64,000 bases of DNA from assembly GCA_965651265.1 (NCBI GenBank), contig CBFGRV010000005.1, positions 1 to 64,000 on the forward strand. Direction: 5' to 3'. Made by a program: the position numbers and the translations under genes. The stretch comes from CBFGRV01 sp965651265 (GTDB lineage: Bacteria; Bacteroidota; Rhodothermia; Rhodothermales; VXPQ01). The notes beneath the pieces are model-generated. The model had not been told where the DNA came from. It saw only the letters and a list, made by a program, of their open reading frames with translations, and searched no databases. Shown here in pieces: positions 51,365 through 60,503 of the stretch (position 1 is the stretch's first letter; every line of letters begins with the position of its first letter).

Positions 51365-53305
51365 ATGCCCTCATCCACCATTGTTGAAAGAATATCGGCC
51401 CTCCTCGAGAAGACGGCGCCTTTCAGCGCCCTTCCGGAGGCGGAGCGGAAGGAGTTGCTGTCCGATGTGTCGATCGAGTACTTCGCTGCGGGCGAAGTGA
51501 TCATCCAACAGGGACAGACGACGCACACGGGTCTGTACGTGGTCGAATCGGGGCTCGTGCGCCTCATGGATGTCGCGCGACAACGACTCATCGAAAAGGC
51601 AGGGGAGGGCGACGATTTCGGATCGTTCGGCCTGATCAAGGGCGGCGCGGCCATCTACGAAGCGAAGGCCATCGAGCCTACGGTTTGCGCTCTCGTACGC
51701 GGCGATCGCTTCCAGCAGCTTTACGAGAAGTACGACGATTTCGCGGCCCATTACGACAGTGAGCTAAAACTCTACGTCCGGCGCCTGGGCACGCCGATGG
51801 ATGTCACCGGCGGTCACCTCTTGTTCAGCCGCAGCTTCAATCAATTCGCACATCGTCGACTCGTCACCTGCGAATCCGGTACGTCTGCACAGAAGGCGGC
51901 GGCACTCATGCAGCAGGAGGGTGTCGATTCGCTCATCGTGATGCAAGGGGACAGGCTGCTCGGCATCCTCACGGATAGCGATCTGCGAAATGGCATCGTG
52001 GCGGCGGGCAAATCCGGCGATACGCCCGTGCGCAAGATCATGACGGCTCCGGCGTTGACCATTCCCAGCGATGCGACGCTCTACGAGGCCCTCACGATGA
52101 TGCTGTCGCGACGCGTGCACCGCCTCGTGCTCGTCGACCCCAACGATCCCAATCGTCCTGTCGGGGTGGTGACGGATCGCGACATCTCGCACTTTCGAGC
52201 GCTCGATCCGGTGGCCACGGCGGGTCGCATCGGGAACGCCTCCTCCATCGATGAGCTGACGTACATCCGGACGGCCACGAGTGAGCAGCTGTTGAATCTC
52301 TACCGCCAGGGGGCGAAGCCGGAGATCCTGAACCGGCTGATGATGGTCTTTTACGACCGGCTCGCCGTGCGCATCCTGGAGTTGGTCGAGAAGGAACTCC
52401 AGGAGGAGGAGCCGCGGTTGAGCCCGTCGTTGAGGTGGGCATGGATTCGACTGGGAAGCGGCGGCCGCGAGGAGATGGCCCTGAATTCGGAGCAGCACAA
52501 TGCACTCGTCTACGAGGATCCGTCCACCGAGGAGGAGTCGAGCCAGGCCGAGAGATGGTTCAACCGTTTCGCCGAAAAGGTGAACGAAGGGCTCGAGCGT
52601 TGCGGATTTCAACCAAGCGAGTACGTGGCGCGGGATCCTCGCTGGCGCCGGTCGCTCCGAGACTGGAAGATGTCGTACCGGGAGTGGGTCTTGCAATCGG
52701 ATGAACGATCGCTTGCTCCCACGCCTATTTTCTTCGACCTGCGCTGTGTCTATGGCGACGAGCGATTGGTGGATGAGATCAAGCAAGCCATCATCGACTC
52801 GCTCAATGTGCAGGCCATGGACGAGGAGCGAGTTTTTCTGCGCCTGATGGCCGCACATGCGATGGAGCACCGGCCTCCCGTCGGGCTGTTGAGGAAGGTC
52901 CTCGACCGTGTGAGTGAAGGGCGCAATACCTTCGACGTGCACGAAGGGGGAATCCGACCCATCGCGGATGCGGCGCGGGTTCTAGCGCTCGAGATTCGGT
53001 ACCTTGAGTCGACCAATACCTTCGATCGACTGCGCCGGGCGGCTCGCGAGCTGGAAGATCTCACCCGCACGCTCGATGAGGCACTCGACGCCTACCAGTA
53101 TCTAGTTGACTTCAGGCTCGAGAGCCAGCTCAAGGCCGTTGAGGCGGGGGATCCTCCCGTCAATGAAATCGATACTCTAAGTAACAAGATGCAGCAGCGA
53201 CTGCTCAAGAATGCTTTCGCGCATGCTGCCGACCTGCAGGATGCCCTCGCTCGTCGATACCAGCTCGGTCGGAAGTGGCTCTCACGCGAGCAGCTCGGCC
53301 TCTAG
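51365..53305 (+). CDS. cNMP-binding/CBS/DUF294 putative nucleotidyltransferase
   Basis: Domains in order: a cyclic-nucleotide-binding domain (15-130; GEVIIQQGQTTHTGLYVVESGLVRL), two CBS domains (about 165-300; VDSLIVMQGDRLLGILTDSDLRNG, HRLVLVDPNDPNRPVGVVTDRDI), the DUF294 nucleotidyltransferase domain (about 360-480) and a C-terminal DUF294 helix bundle. The metal site usually reading GSEGRGEQ...TDQDN is GSGGREEM...SEQHN here, so both Asp of DxD are changed. The protein lies directly before acs and an acetate-type symporter, a known association in other bacteria, and may sense adenine nucleotides to tune acetate use. Confidence 0.9.
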   Translation: MPSSTIVERISALLEKTAPFSALPEAERKELLSDVSIEYFAAGEVIIQQGQTTHTGLYVVESGLVRLMDVARQRLIEKAGEGDDFGSFGLIKGGAAIYEAKAIEPTVCALVRGDRFQQLYEKYDDFAAHYDSELKLYVRRLGTPMDVTGGHLLFSRSFNQFAHRRLVTCESGTSAQKAAALMQQEGVDSLIVMQGDRLLGILTDSDLRNGIVAAGKSGDTPVRKIMTAPALTIPSDATLYEALTMMLSRRVHRLVLVDPNDPNRPVGVVTDRDISHFRALDPVATAGRIGNASSIDELTYIRTATSEQLLNLYRQGAKPEILNRLMMVFYDRLAVRILELVEKELQEEEPRLSPSLRWAWIRLGSGGREEMALNSEQHNALVYEDPSTEEESSQAERWFNRFAEKVNEGLERCGFQPSEYVARDPRWRRSLRDWKMSYREWVLQSDERSLAPTPIFFDLRCVYGDERLVDEIKQAIIDSLNVQAMDEERVFLRLMAAHAMEHRPPVGLLRKVLDRVSEGRNTFDVHEGGIRPIADAARVLALEIRYLESTNTFDRLRRAARELEDLTRTLDEALDAYQYLVDFRLESQLKAVEAGDPPVNEIDTLSNKMQQRLLKNAFAHAADLQDALARRYQLGRKWLSREQLGL

Positions 53306-53379
53306 ATGTAAATCCGGCTCACCGCCGTCAACCAGCAACCATTAATCAGCCACCAGCAACAAGTTAACCTATCGCAGCC

Positions 53380-55350
53380 ATGGCAGAGGTAACCGCCGCG
53401 TACTCCGGACAGGCGAAGATTTTCGATCCACCCGCAGCATTCAAGCGTCGTGCACACATCTCCTCGATGGAAGAATATCAGGAGATGTATCGGCGCTCCA
53501 TCGAGGATTCGGAAGGCTTCTGGAGGGAGCAAGCGCAGCGGATCGATTGGTTCAAGCCCTTCGAAACCGTCAAGGACGTATCGTTCGCGAGCCGAGACCT
53601 CTACATCCGATGGTTCGACGGGGGCAAGCTGAATGCGTGCTACAACTGCGTGGATCGCCATCTCGAGAAGCATGGCGATCGGACGGCGTTCATCTTCGAA
53701 CCGGATGATCCGAACGCCGAAGCCGAGCACATCACCTACAATCAACTTTATGAGCGAGTATGCCGCTTCGCCAACGTCCTGAAGCGACTCAGCGTCAAGC
53801 GAGGTGACCGCGTAACGATCTACCTGCCGATGATTCCGGAGGCCGCATACGCCATGCTGGCGTGCGCCCGCATCGGGGCCATCCACTCCGTCGTATTCGC
53901 CGGTTTCTCCCCGGACTCCCTTGCCGATCGCATCCTCGACGGCGACTCCAATATTCTGATCACAGCCGACGAGGGCATTCGCGGAGGCAGGACCGTCGCC
54001 CTGAAGGTGAACGCCGACAAGGCCCTCGAGCGCTGCCCCGGCGTCAAGAATGTGGTCGTCGTCAAGCATACCGGCGGGAACGTGAACATGGTCGCCGGCC
54101 GGGATTACTGGTACCACGAGGAAGCGGAGCAGGTCGACACCGATTGCCCGCCCGAGGAAATGGATGCGGAAGATCCCCTGTTCATCCTGTACACCTCCGG
54201 ATCGACGGGAAAACCGAAAGGTGTGCTACACACGACAGGCGGCTACCTCGTCTTCAATGCTCTGACGCACCAATATGTCTTCGACTATCACGAAGACGAC
54301 GTGTACTGGTGCACGGCCGATGTCGGATGGGTCACCGGTCATTCCTATATCGTGTACGGTCCCCTCGCCAATGCTGCCACCGGGGTCCTCTTCGAGGGTA
54401 CACCCACCTACCCGGATGCCTCGCGCTTCTGGCAGGTCGTGGACAAGCACAACGTGAGCATATTCTACACGGCGCCGACGGCCATCCGCGCGCTTATGCG
54501 CGAAGGAGATGAGTTCGTCACCCGCACGGACCGTAGTTCACTCCGCCTGCTGGGTACCGTCGGCGAGCCCATCAACCCGGAGGCATGGCTCTGGTACTAC
54601 AACACCGTGGGCGAAGGCCGCTGCCCCGTCGTCGATACATGGTGGCAGACGGAAACGGGTGGCATCATGATCTCACCGCTGCCCGGTGCCATCCCCCAGA
54701 AACCCGGTTCCGCGACGCTGCCCTTCTTCGGCGTACAGCCGGAGGTCGTTGATCAGAACGGGCGTGTGCAGGAGGGCCCGGCGGAAGGCTTCCTCGTCAT
54801 GAAGGATTCGTGGCCGGGGCAAATGCGGACCGTCTTCCGCGATCACGATCGGTTCATTCGGACGTACTTCAGCCAGTATGAGGGCAAGTACTTCACGGGT
54901 GACGGATGCCGCCGAGACGAAGACGGCTATTACTGGATAACAGGGCGTGTGGATGACGTGCTGAACGTCTCCGGTCACCGAATGGGGACGGCCGAGATCG
55001 AGAGCGCGCTCGTCTCGCACGACCTGGTGGCCGAAGCTGCCGTAGTCGGTTTCCCGCACGATATAAAAGGGCAGGGGATCTACTGCTTCGTGACGCTCAT
55101 CGCCGACGCAGAACCCAGCGATGCGCTCCGAAACGAGTTGGTGCAGCACGTGCGCAACGAGATCGGACCCATCGCGAAGCCCGACTTCATCCAGTTCACT
55201 CCGGCGTTGCCGAAGACGCGATCCGGCAAGATCATGCGGCGCATTCTGCGTAAGATCGCAGCCAATGAGTACGAGGATCTCGGCGATACCTCGACACTCG
55301 CTGATTCGTCCGTCGTCCAGAGTCTGGTCGAGCAGCGGCAGAATCGCTGA
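53380..55350 (+). CDS. acs: Acetyl-CoA synthetase
   Basis: This AMP-forming acetate:CoA ligase starts at ATG 53380. Motifs include the acyl-adenylate loop LYTSGSTGKPKGVLHTTGG (about 272-290), VDTWWQTETGGIMISPLPG (acetate pocket Trp), YFTGDGCRRDEDGYYWITGRVDDVLNVSGHR-type hinge and the regulated Lys617 in PKTRSGKIMRR, which is the target of acetylation in relatives. Length 656 is normal. It is followed by a DUF4212 protein and a sodium:acetate-type symporter, forming a compact acetate uptake and activation unit. Confidence 0.97.
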   Translation: MAEVTAAYSGQAKIFDPPAAFKRRAHISSMEEYQEMYRRSIEDSEGFWREQAQRIDWFKPFETVKDVSFASRDLYIRWFDGGKLNACYNCVDRHLEKHGDRTAFIFEPDDPNAEAEHITYNQLYERVCRFANVLKRLSVKRGDRVTIYLPMIPEAAYAMLACARIGAIHSVVFAGFSPDSLADRILDGDSNILITADEGIRGGRTVALKVNADKALERCPGVKNVVVVKHTGGNVNMVAGRDYWYHEEAEQVDTDCPPEEMDAEDPLFILYTSGSTGKPKGVLHTTGGYLVFNALTHQYVFDYHEDDVYWCTADVGWVTGHSYIVYGPLANAATGVLFEGTPTYPDASRFWQVVDKHNVSIFYTAPTAIRALMREGDEFVTRTDRSSLRLLGTVGEPINPEAWLWYYNTVGEGRCPVVDTWWQTETGGIMISPLPGAIPQKPGSATLPFFGVQPEVVDQNGRVQEGPAEGFLVMKDSWPGQMRTVFRDHDRFIRTYFSQYEGKYFTGDGCRRDEDGYYWITGRVDDVLNVSGHRMGTAEIESALVSHDLVAEAAVVGFPHDIKGQGIYCFVTLIADAEPSDALRNELVQHVRNEIGPIAKPDFIQFTPALPKTRSGKIMRRILRKIAANEYEDLGDTSTLADSSVVQSLVEQRQNR

Positions 55351-55445
55351 TCGTTGCGGAGGAGCGTCTAGCGAGGGCTGGCATCGGAACGCCTGCCGCA
55401 GTATCATTGCTGCGGCAATCCAGAAGGCACCGAGTAGCCATCCGC

Positions 55446-55805
55446 GTGAACCCAAACGACCGGCACGGTCCACAGCCCATAAGTCCGGGCCAGGAGATCG
55501 GTGCGAGACCGTCGACGGCTCGCAGGCAGTATTGGCGTCGCCAACTACGGCGCACGACCGTCCTGCTTCTCGTCTGGGCTATCGTCGGGTTCGGGCTCAG
55601 CATCCTCTTCGTTGAAGAGCTCAACCAGATTCACTTCGGCGATATGCCGCTGGGTTTCTGGATGGCGCAGCAGGGTTCGATCTACGTCTTCATCGTGCTC
55701 ATTCTCGCGTACGCTTTGATGATGGAGCGTGCCGATCGTGAGATGGGTATGGAGGATGAGCGATATGGCCACGCGGATGCGGGATCATCCACGGAGGGCC
55801 ACTAG
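55446..55805 (+). CDS. DUF4212 small subunit of a sodium/solute symporter
   Basis: The protein is about 119 residues from GTG 55446; an in-frame TTG at 55407 would add 13 residues. It has two transmembrane helices (VLLLVWAIVGFGLSILFVEEL and GSIYVFIVLILAYALMME) joined by a short loop FGDMPLGFWMAQQ, which is the DUF4212 signature. Such proteins are always encoded just before an ActP/VC_2705-type symporter and are thought to form a complex with it. The next gene starts directly after the stop codon. Confidence 0.9.
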   Translation: MNPNDRHGPQPISPGQEIGARPSTARRQYWRRQLRRTTVLLLVWAIVGFGLSILFVEELNQIHFGDMPLGFWMAQQGSIYVFIVLILAYALMMERADREMGMEDERYGHADAGSSTEGH

Positions 55806-57461
55806 ATGGGGATTCAGGGCTGGACCTGGGTGACCGTCGGGCTGACGTTCGCGGCGTATCTATACATTGGGTACCGAAGCCGCGTTCAATCGACGCGGGG
55901 TTTCTGGGTAGCGGGGCAGGGTGTGCCGGCCATCGCAAACGGAGCGGCAACGGCCGCCGACTGGATGAGTGCGGCCTCGTTCATCTCCATGGCCGGCCTC
56001 ATCTCCTTCATGGGATTCGACGGAGCCGTGTATCTCCTGGGCTGGACGGGAGGTTACGTCCTCTTGGCGCTCCTCCTCGCGCCCTTTCTCCGCAAATTTG
56101 GTCGCTTCACCGTACCGGATTTCGTCGGCGAGCGGTTCTACTCTCGGACGGCACGGGTGGTGGCGGCCATTGCTGCCATCTTCGTGTCGTTCACCTACGT
56201 GGCCGGCCAGATGGCTGGGGTCGGCGTGGCGTTCAGCCGCTTTCTCGAAATTCCGTTCGAGGCCGGTGTCGTCATCGGTATGGCCATCGTCGCATTCTTT
56301 GCCGTCGTGGGTGGGATGAAGGGCATCACCTACACGCAGGTGGCCCAGTACTGCGTGCTCATCTTTGCCTACACGGTGCCCGCCATCGCCATCGCGTTCG
56401 TGCTCACCGGCAATCCCATTCCACAGGTCGCAATGGAGGAGATCCTGCCGAAGCTCGACGCCATCCAGCGCGATCTGGGATTGACGGCCTACTCGAATCC
56501 GTTCACGGGCATCTCGAAGCTGAACGTTTTCGCGATCACACTTTGTTTGATGGCGGGAACGGCCGGCCTCCCGCATGTCATCGTTCGCTTCTATACAGTC
56601 AAGAACGTTCGCGCGGCTCGATGGTCTGCGTTCTGGGCGCTCGTCTTCATAGGACTCTTGTACACGACGGCGCCGGCCGTGGCCATGTTCGCGAAGTATC
56701 ACATCCTGAGTCAATTCGCGGAGCTCGGGCCCGCCTTTGCCGAGCAGAGCTGGGTACAGAACTGGGTCGCCACAGGACTAATCGAGCTGCCGGAGGAGGG
56801 CGTCACCGACGTTCAATCGCTGCTCTCCGGCATCAACCGCGACATCATCGTGCTTGCCACGCCGGAGATCGCTCGATTGCCCGCGATCGTCGTGGCGCTG
56901 GTTGCCGCAGGCGGACTCGCGGCTGCGCTCTCCACGGCATCCGGGCTGCTGCTCGTGATTTCATCCTCCCTGGCGCACGATATCTACGGATCGGTCATCA
57001 ACCCGCAGGCCACCGAACGCCGCCGGCTCTTCATTGGTCGTGTGATGATCTGCTTCGCCGTCATCCTCGCGGGCATCCTCGGGATCTACCCGCTCGGATT
57101 CGTGGCCGAAGTCGTGGCGTTTGCCTTCGGGCTGGCCGCAGCCTCGTTCTTTCCTGTCATCGTTCTCGGCATCTTCTGGAAGCGAGCCAACAGGCAGGGC
57201 GCCATCGCCGGAATGAGCGTCGGGCTGGCGTTTACCTTCATCATGATTGCGCTCATGCGCGCTCAGAACGTGCTTCCCGGCATTGAGGAGCCCGTCATCG
57301 AGAGCTTCCTGGGCATTGGGGCGCAGGGGATAGGAGTGATTGGGATGCTGCTCAACTTCGCGATAACCATCGGGGTATCGCTGGCGACGAGTCCACCTCC
57401 TGCGGAGGTGCAAGCCCTCGTCGAGGACGTCCGTTACCCGGAAGTCAAATCACGCCGCTAG
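55806..57461 (+). CDS. Sodium:solute symporter, ActP/VC_2705-like
   Basis: The protein has 551 residues with about 13 transmembrane segments and SSSF motifs: FWVAGQGVPAIANGAATAADWMSAASFI near the start, GTAGLPHVIVRFYTVKN in the middle, and LPAIVVALVAAGGLAAALSTASGLLLVISSS near TM8-9. This is the acetate/short-chain monocarboxylate branch paired with DUF4212. With acs three genes upstream it would import acetate or a related acid with Na+. Converges with the kinase gene on the other strand. Confidence 0.94.
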   Translation: MGIQGWTWVTVGLTFAAYLYIGYRSRVQSTRGFWVAGQGVPAIANGAATAADWMSAASFISMAGLISFMGFDGAVYLLGWTGGYVLLALLLAPFLRKFGRFTVPDFVGERFYSRTARVVAAIAAIFVSFTYVAGQMAGVGVAFSRFLEIPFEAGVVIGMAIVAFFAVVGGMKGITYTQVAQYCVLIFAYTVPAIAIAFVLTGNPIPQVAMEEILPKLDAIQRDLGLTAYSNPFTGISKLNVFAITLCLMAGTAGLPHVIVRFYTVKNVRAARWSAFWALVFIGLLYTTAPAVAMFAKYHILSQFAELGPAFAEQSWVQNWVATGLIELPEEGVTDVQSLLSGINRDIIVLATPEIARLPAIVVALVAAGGLAAALSTASGLLLVISSSLAHDIYGSVINPQATERRRLFIGRVMICFAVILAGILGIYPLGFVAEVVAFAFGLAAASFFPVIVLGIFWKRANRQGAIAGMSVGLAFTFIMIALMRAQNVLPGIEEPVIESFLGIGAQGIGVIGMLLNFAITIGVSLATSPPPAEVQALVEDVRYPEVKSRR

Positions 57462-57510
57462 CCGGTATTGTTGTCGAGGACGCGTGACGGCCCCACGGGT
57501 GCCCCCAGGT

Positions 57511-58482
57511 TCAGCCCGGGAGATGATCTGCGTTCTCCTCGAACGGCGATGCCTGCGGAGCCGCGTCCTCAGAGATTGCCCGCGCCATCCGCCACGCACC
57601 CACCACAGGTCGATTCTTCGGCTCGACGACTCGCCAGCCCGGCATCTCCAGACGCAAGGCTTCCTCGATCGCCGCACGGAAGTACGGCTCTTTCACGAGC
57701 CCTCCAAGGAAGGACAATTGCTTCTCGATGCTCGAACAGCGTGCCTCCAGCCATCGCACCTGCCGTGCGAGCTTCCGCGTCTGATCGGTCACGATTTCGT
57801 TGGATACGGAATCCCCATTTCGTGCCGCCTGCAGAACGAGAGGTGCAAACTGCTGCAGCGGGACTTTCTCTTCGTAAACGAGCTTCACCAGATCATCAGG
57901 AGTGGAGACCTGGCGCGCATCCGCTAGCATTTCGACGAGCTCCGTCGCCGGCCCACCGTCGAACGCGTGGGCGACGGCCCGCAAACCCATCGAACCGAGT
58001 GCGTAGCCGCTACCCTCGTCTCCGATCAGGTAACCCCATCCGCCAGCTCGCAGAAACTCACCGTTCGCCGTCCGCGCGATCGAGACTGAACCCGTTCCCG
58101 AGATCAGCATGATGCCGCTCTCCCCCTCGAATGCGGCCTCGAGCGCAATGTCCCCGTCATGGGTGATGACAATCTTTGCCGGAGCCCGGTCCCCGAGCTC
58201 GGCCCGGATTCCATCCTCGATGCGCTGCTGCTCGCGCTTGCGCCCGGCGCCCGCAACGCCCGCGCAGACGGCAGCTATCGGACGCCCATCGAGGCGCTTC
58301 ATCGCCTGCAGGATGAGCTCGGAGAGTACGTAGATCGACCCCTCGAATCCGACACGCGCCGGATTACCGGACGATCCGAACAGATTCAGGATCTCGTCAT
58401 CTTGCTCCAACGCCGCGAGTAGTTCCGTCTTCGAACCTCCCGCATCGATCCCAACAAAGACGGGCAGATCGGATGGCATCAT
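57511..58482 (-). CDS. BadF/BadG-type kinase, likely N-acetylglucosamine kinase
   Basis: This ASKHA-fold kinase of 323 residues has the phosphate-1 loop VFVGIDAGGSKTELLAAL, AAVCAGVAGAGRKREQQRIE, ITHDGDIALEAA, LISGTGSVSIARTANGEFLRAGGWGYLIGDEGSGYALG and the adenosine loop VEPKNRPVVGAWRMA. The combination GGWGYLIGDEGSG is typical for the GlcNAc kinases of the BcrAD group, but other amino sugars are possible. The start overlaps the stop of the acylase-like gene as ATGA, so they are coupled. It suggests recycling of cell-wall or chitin amino sugars. Confidence 0.9.
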   Translation of the reverse strand: MMPSDLPVFVGIDAGGSKTELLAALEQDDEILNLFGSSGNPARVGFEGSIYVLSELILQAMKRLDGRPIAAVCAGVAGAGRKREQQRIEDGIRAELGDRAPAKIVITHDGDIALEAAFEGESGIMLISGTGSVSIARTANGEFLRAGGWGYLIGDEGSGYALGSMGLRAVAHAFDGGPATELVEMLADARQVSTPDDLVKLVYEEKVPLQQFAPLVLQAARNGDSVSNEIVTDQTRKLARQVRWLEARCSSIEKQLSFLGGLVKEPYFRAAIEEALRLEMPGWRVVEPKNRPVVGAWRMARAISEDAAPQASPFEENADHLPG

Positions 58483-60488
58483 GAACCAGGAATCAATTGG
58501 ATGGATTGTTTGCGACGGTTCGGATCGCCGAGTGTGACGGCCTCAGGAAGTCGATCCGAAACGAGGTATCGACCAAAAAACCGATTGGCCGGAAATTGAC
58601 GGTGGCGGAATCGAAGCGTCTCCCAGTCCGATGTCGAGATCCAGGAGACCCAACGAGCCGGAGAACTGAGCGATTCGGTGAGCCGGGATGGACCAAAATA
58701 AGAGGTGGTCGGGTGTCCCATCCCTGGAAGCTCGATAGGTGCGTATCGCGCGCTCGGCTTCGGGCCCGGCACCAGACTATCCACGGACCAGCCTGGGAAG
58801 TAATACCGATGTGGCTGAATCCGTTCCCATCGCCAGGTCGTTGGGTCGCTTCCGTATTCCCCTGCCAGAAGGGCGACGGTTTTGACCAGGGTCTCGTAGA
58901 GCACAAGGTTTTGAGCCAGCGCCGTGTCTGGCACCTGGACATCGGGCCACCGACCAAGACTGTCGCGATAGACGGTGACCCAGCGATCGAAAACCGACGC
59001 TGCGATACTTGCGCGGTCGAACGCAAAATCCCAGTTCCGGAGGTAGGTGAGTGCCTCCGTTACCAATTGTGCATGTTCAGGCACGGCGATCGCCGAATGC
59101 GTCATGGTCGGCGCGAGCCGGGCCGCCCACGGACTCTCCATATCATTGAGCACATCGATCGTTTCGACTCCCAGGTCGGGTGCACTCAGCGAGTCGATGC
59201 GAGCGGCCACAAAGCGCGACCAGGGTGAAATACCGACCAGCCGTCCCCGCGCGAAGCTCTCGTCGACCGGAGGGCTCCCCATCACAGCGACCGATCCGTC
59301 CCGAGACAGCATCATCCCATCACCACGGAACAGCTGGAAACTCGACGGCGATCTGTCCTGGGCGAGGGCGATCCACGCACCGGCGTCGCTCAGAGCGCCG
59401 AAGCCGCTCCAGTTGACCACCCATCCGGGTATCAAGCTGGACGTAGTGTCGGCCGATGCCAGCGTATCGAGGCGGGTGGTGCCGTTGGAATCCTCGCGAT
59501 TCACGACGGGAAAGAAGACCTCGACCGGATCGGCGGGCACGCGCAGAAGCTGTTCACGCCCTTCATCGGTCCGAATACGCTCGTATCTCCAGGTCATGGC
59601 TGACGTGTCGCGCCAGGCCGGCTCCACAGAGAGGTCGCTCGAGAGAAGCACGGCCCACGCGAATGCATCCGTGCGACCCATGGGGGCGAAGGGTGTCCCG
59701 ATCAGGGTTGTGAGCGAGAAAGAGGCGCTGTCCGATTCGATTTGGACGGGATGCAGAATAGGTACGGCGGATGCTCCATAGACCTGTCGGTGAACGAGTT
59801 GCGTGCCCGAGCTGTCCTGCAATGCCCAGGCCACACTGTGCTCGAATCCGTGAAGATGCAACCATTCGCGCAGCTGGCGATCAGAGCGAACGAAATCGAT
59901 CAGCGTCGGAGGAATAGATGCCAGCTCGCGCGTGGATGGACGGGCAGCCGCCAACCACGCAATCAGCCGCTCGATGGCGAGTGCGTGCCACGGCTCCCAC
60001 GGCTCAGGGCTGTGCTCCAGAAGGACGAACTCGTTGGATCGCAGCCCTTGCTGATCCGCCCACACCGCGTTGACGCCACGTGCATAGGCATCCAGAATCG
60101 CCCGCTCGTCGGCCGGGAGGCGCTGATAGGCAGTTCGGGCCGCGCGCGCCAGGCCGATGCGGCGCACCACCTGATCCAGCGCCAACATCTGCCCCCCGTA
60201 CCACTCAGACAGACGTCCGACGGCCGTCTGACGCCACAGGGCCATCGTCCACGCATGCTCCCGCGCGTGGATGAAGCCAAGCGCGGCATAAGTGTCGGAC
60301 CGCTGAGCGGCATGGATGATGGCCGAGCCATCGTCATGGAAGTCGATGGTCAGCGAATCAGATAGCTCTGAGATCCGAACGACCGGAGGGGTGCGTTCAC
60401 CCAACCCGTAGGCCATATACAGTGTCAGCCACGTGCCGAACAAGAGCAGAGATAGGACGATGGCGGCCGCGATGATAATGCGCACCAT
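58479..60488 (-). CDS. Penicillin acylase family Ntn-hydrolase (shortened, divergent)
   Basis: This is a membrane-anchored or exported protein of 669 residues with an N-terminal hydrophobic segment (IIIAAAIVLSLLLFGTWLTLYMAYGL). A Ntn-hydrolase of the penicillin-acylase family follows: FIHAREHAWTMALWRQTAVGRLSEWYG is the alpha-subunit signature. The self-cleavage site, usually G-SNxW, reads H-S218-V-A-W, keeping the nucleophile Ser and the Trp but not the Asn. The beta part (GTPFAPMGRT, SWWNW-like VNWSGFGAL) is shorter than the 750-850 residue norm. Acylases of this family cleave amides, for example quorum-sensing lactones; the substrate here is not known. Confidence 0.82.
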   Translation of the reverse strand: MVRIIIAAAIVLSLLLFGTWLTLYMAYGLGERTPPVVRISELSDSLTIDFHDDGSAIIHAAQRSDTYAALGFIHAREHAWTMALWRQTAVGRLSEWYGGQMLALDQVVRRIGLARAARTAYQRLPADERAILDAYARGVNAVWADQQGLRSNEFVLLEHSPEPWEPWHALAIERLIAWLAAARPSTRELASIPPTLIDFVRSDRQLREWLHLHGFEHSVAWALQDSSGTQLVHRQVYGASAVPILHPVQIESDSASFSLTTLIGTPFAPMGRTDAFAWAVLLSSDLSVEPAWRDTSAMTWRYERIRTDEGREQLLRVPADPVEVFFPVVNREDSNGTTRLDTLASADTTSSLIPGWVVNWSGFGALSDAGAWIALAQDRSPSSFQLFRGDGMMLSRDGSVAVMGSPPVDESFARGRLVGISPWSRFVAARIDSLSAPDLGVETIDVLNDMESPWAARLAPTMTHSAIAVPEHAQLVTEALTYLRNWDFAFDRASIAASVFDRWVTVYRDSLGRWPDVQVPDTALAQNLVLYETLVKTVALLAGEYGSDPTTWRWERIQPHRYYFPGWSVDSLVPGPKPSARYAPIELPGMGHPTTSYFGPSRLTESLSSPARWVSWISTSDWETLRFRHRQFPANRFFGRYLVSDRLPEAVTLGDPNRRKQSIQLIPGS

Positions 60489-60503
60489 ATTCGATGTGCG
60501 TAA

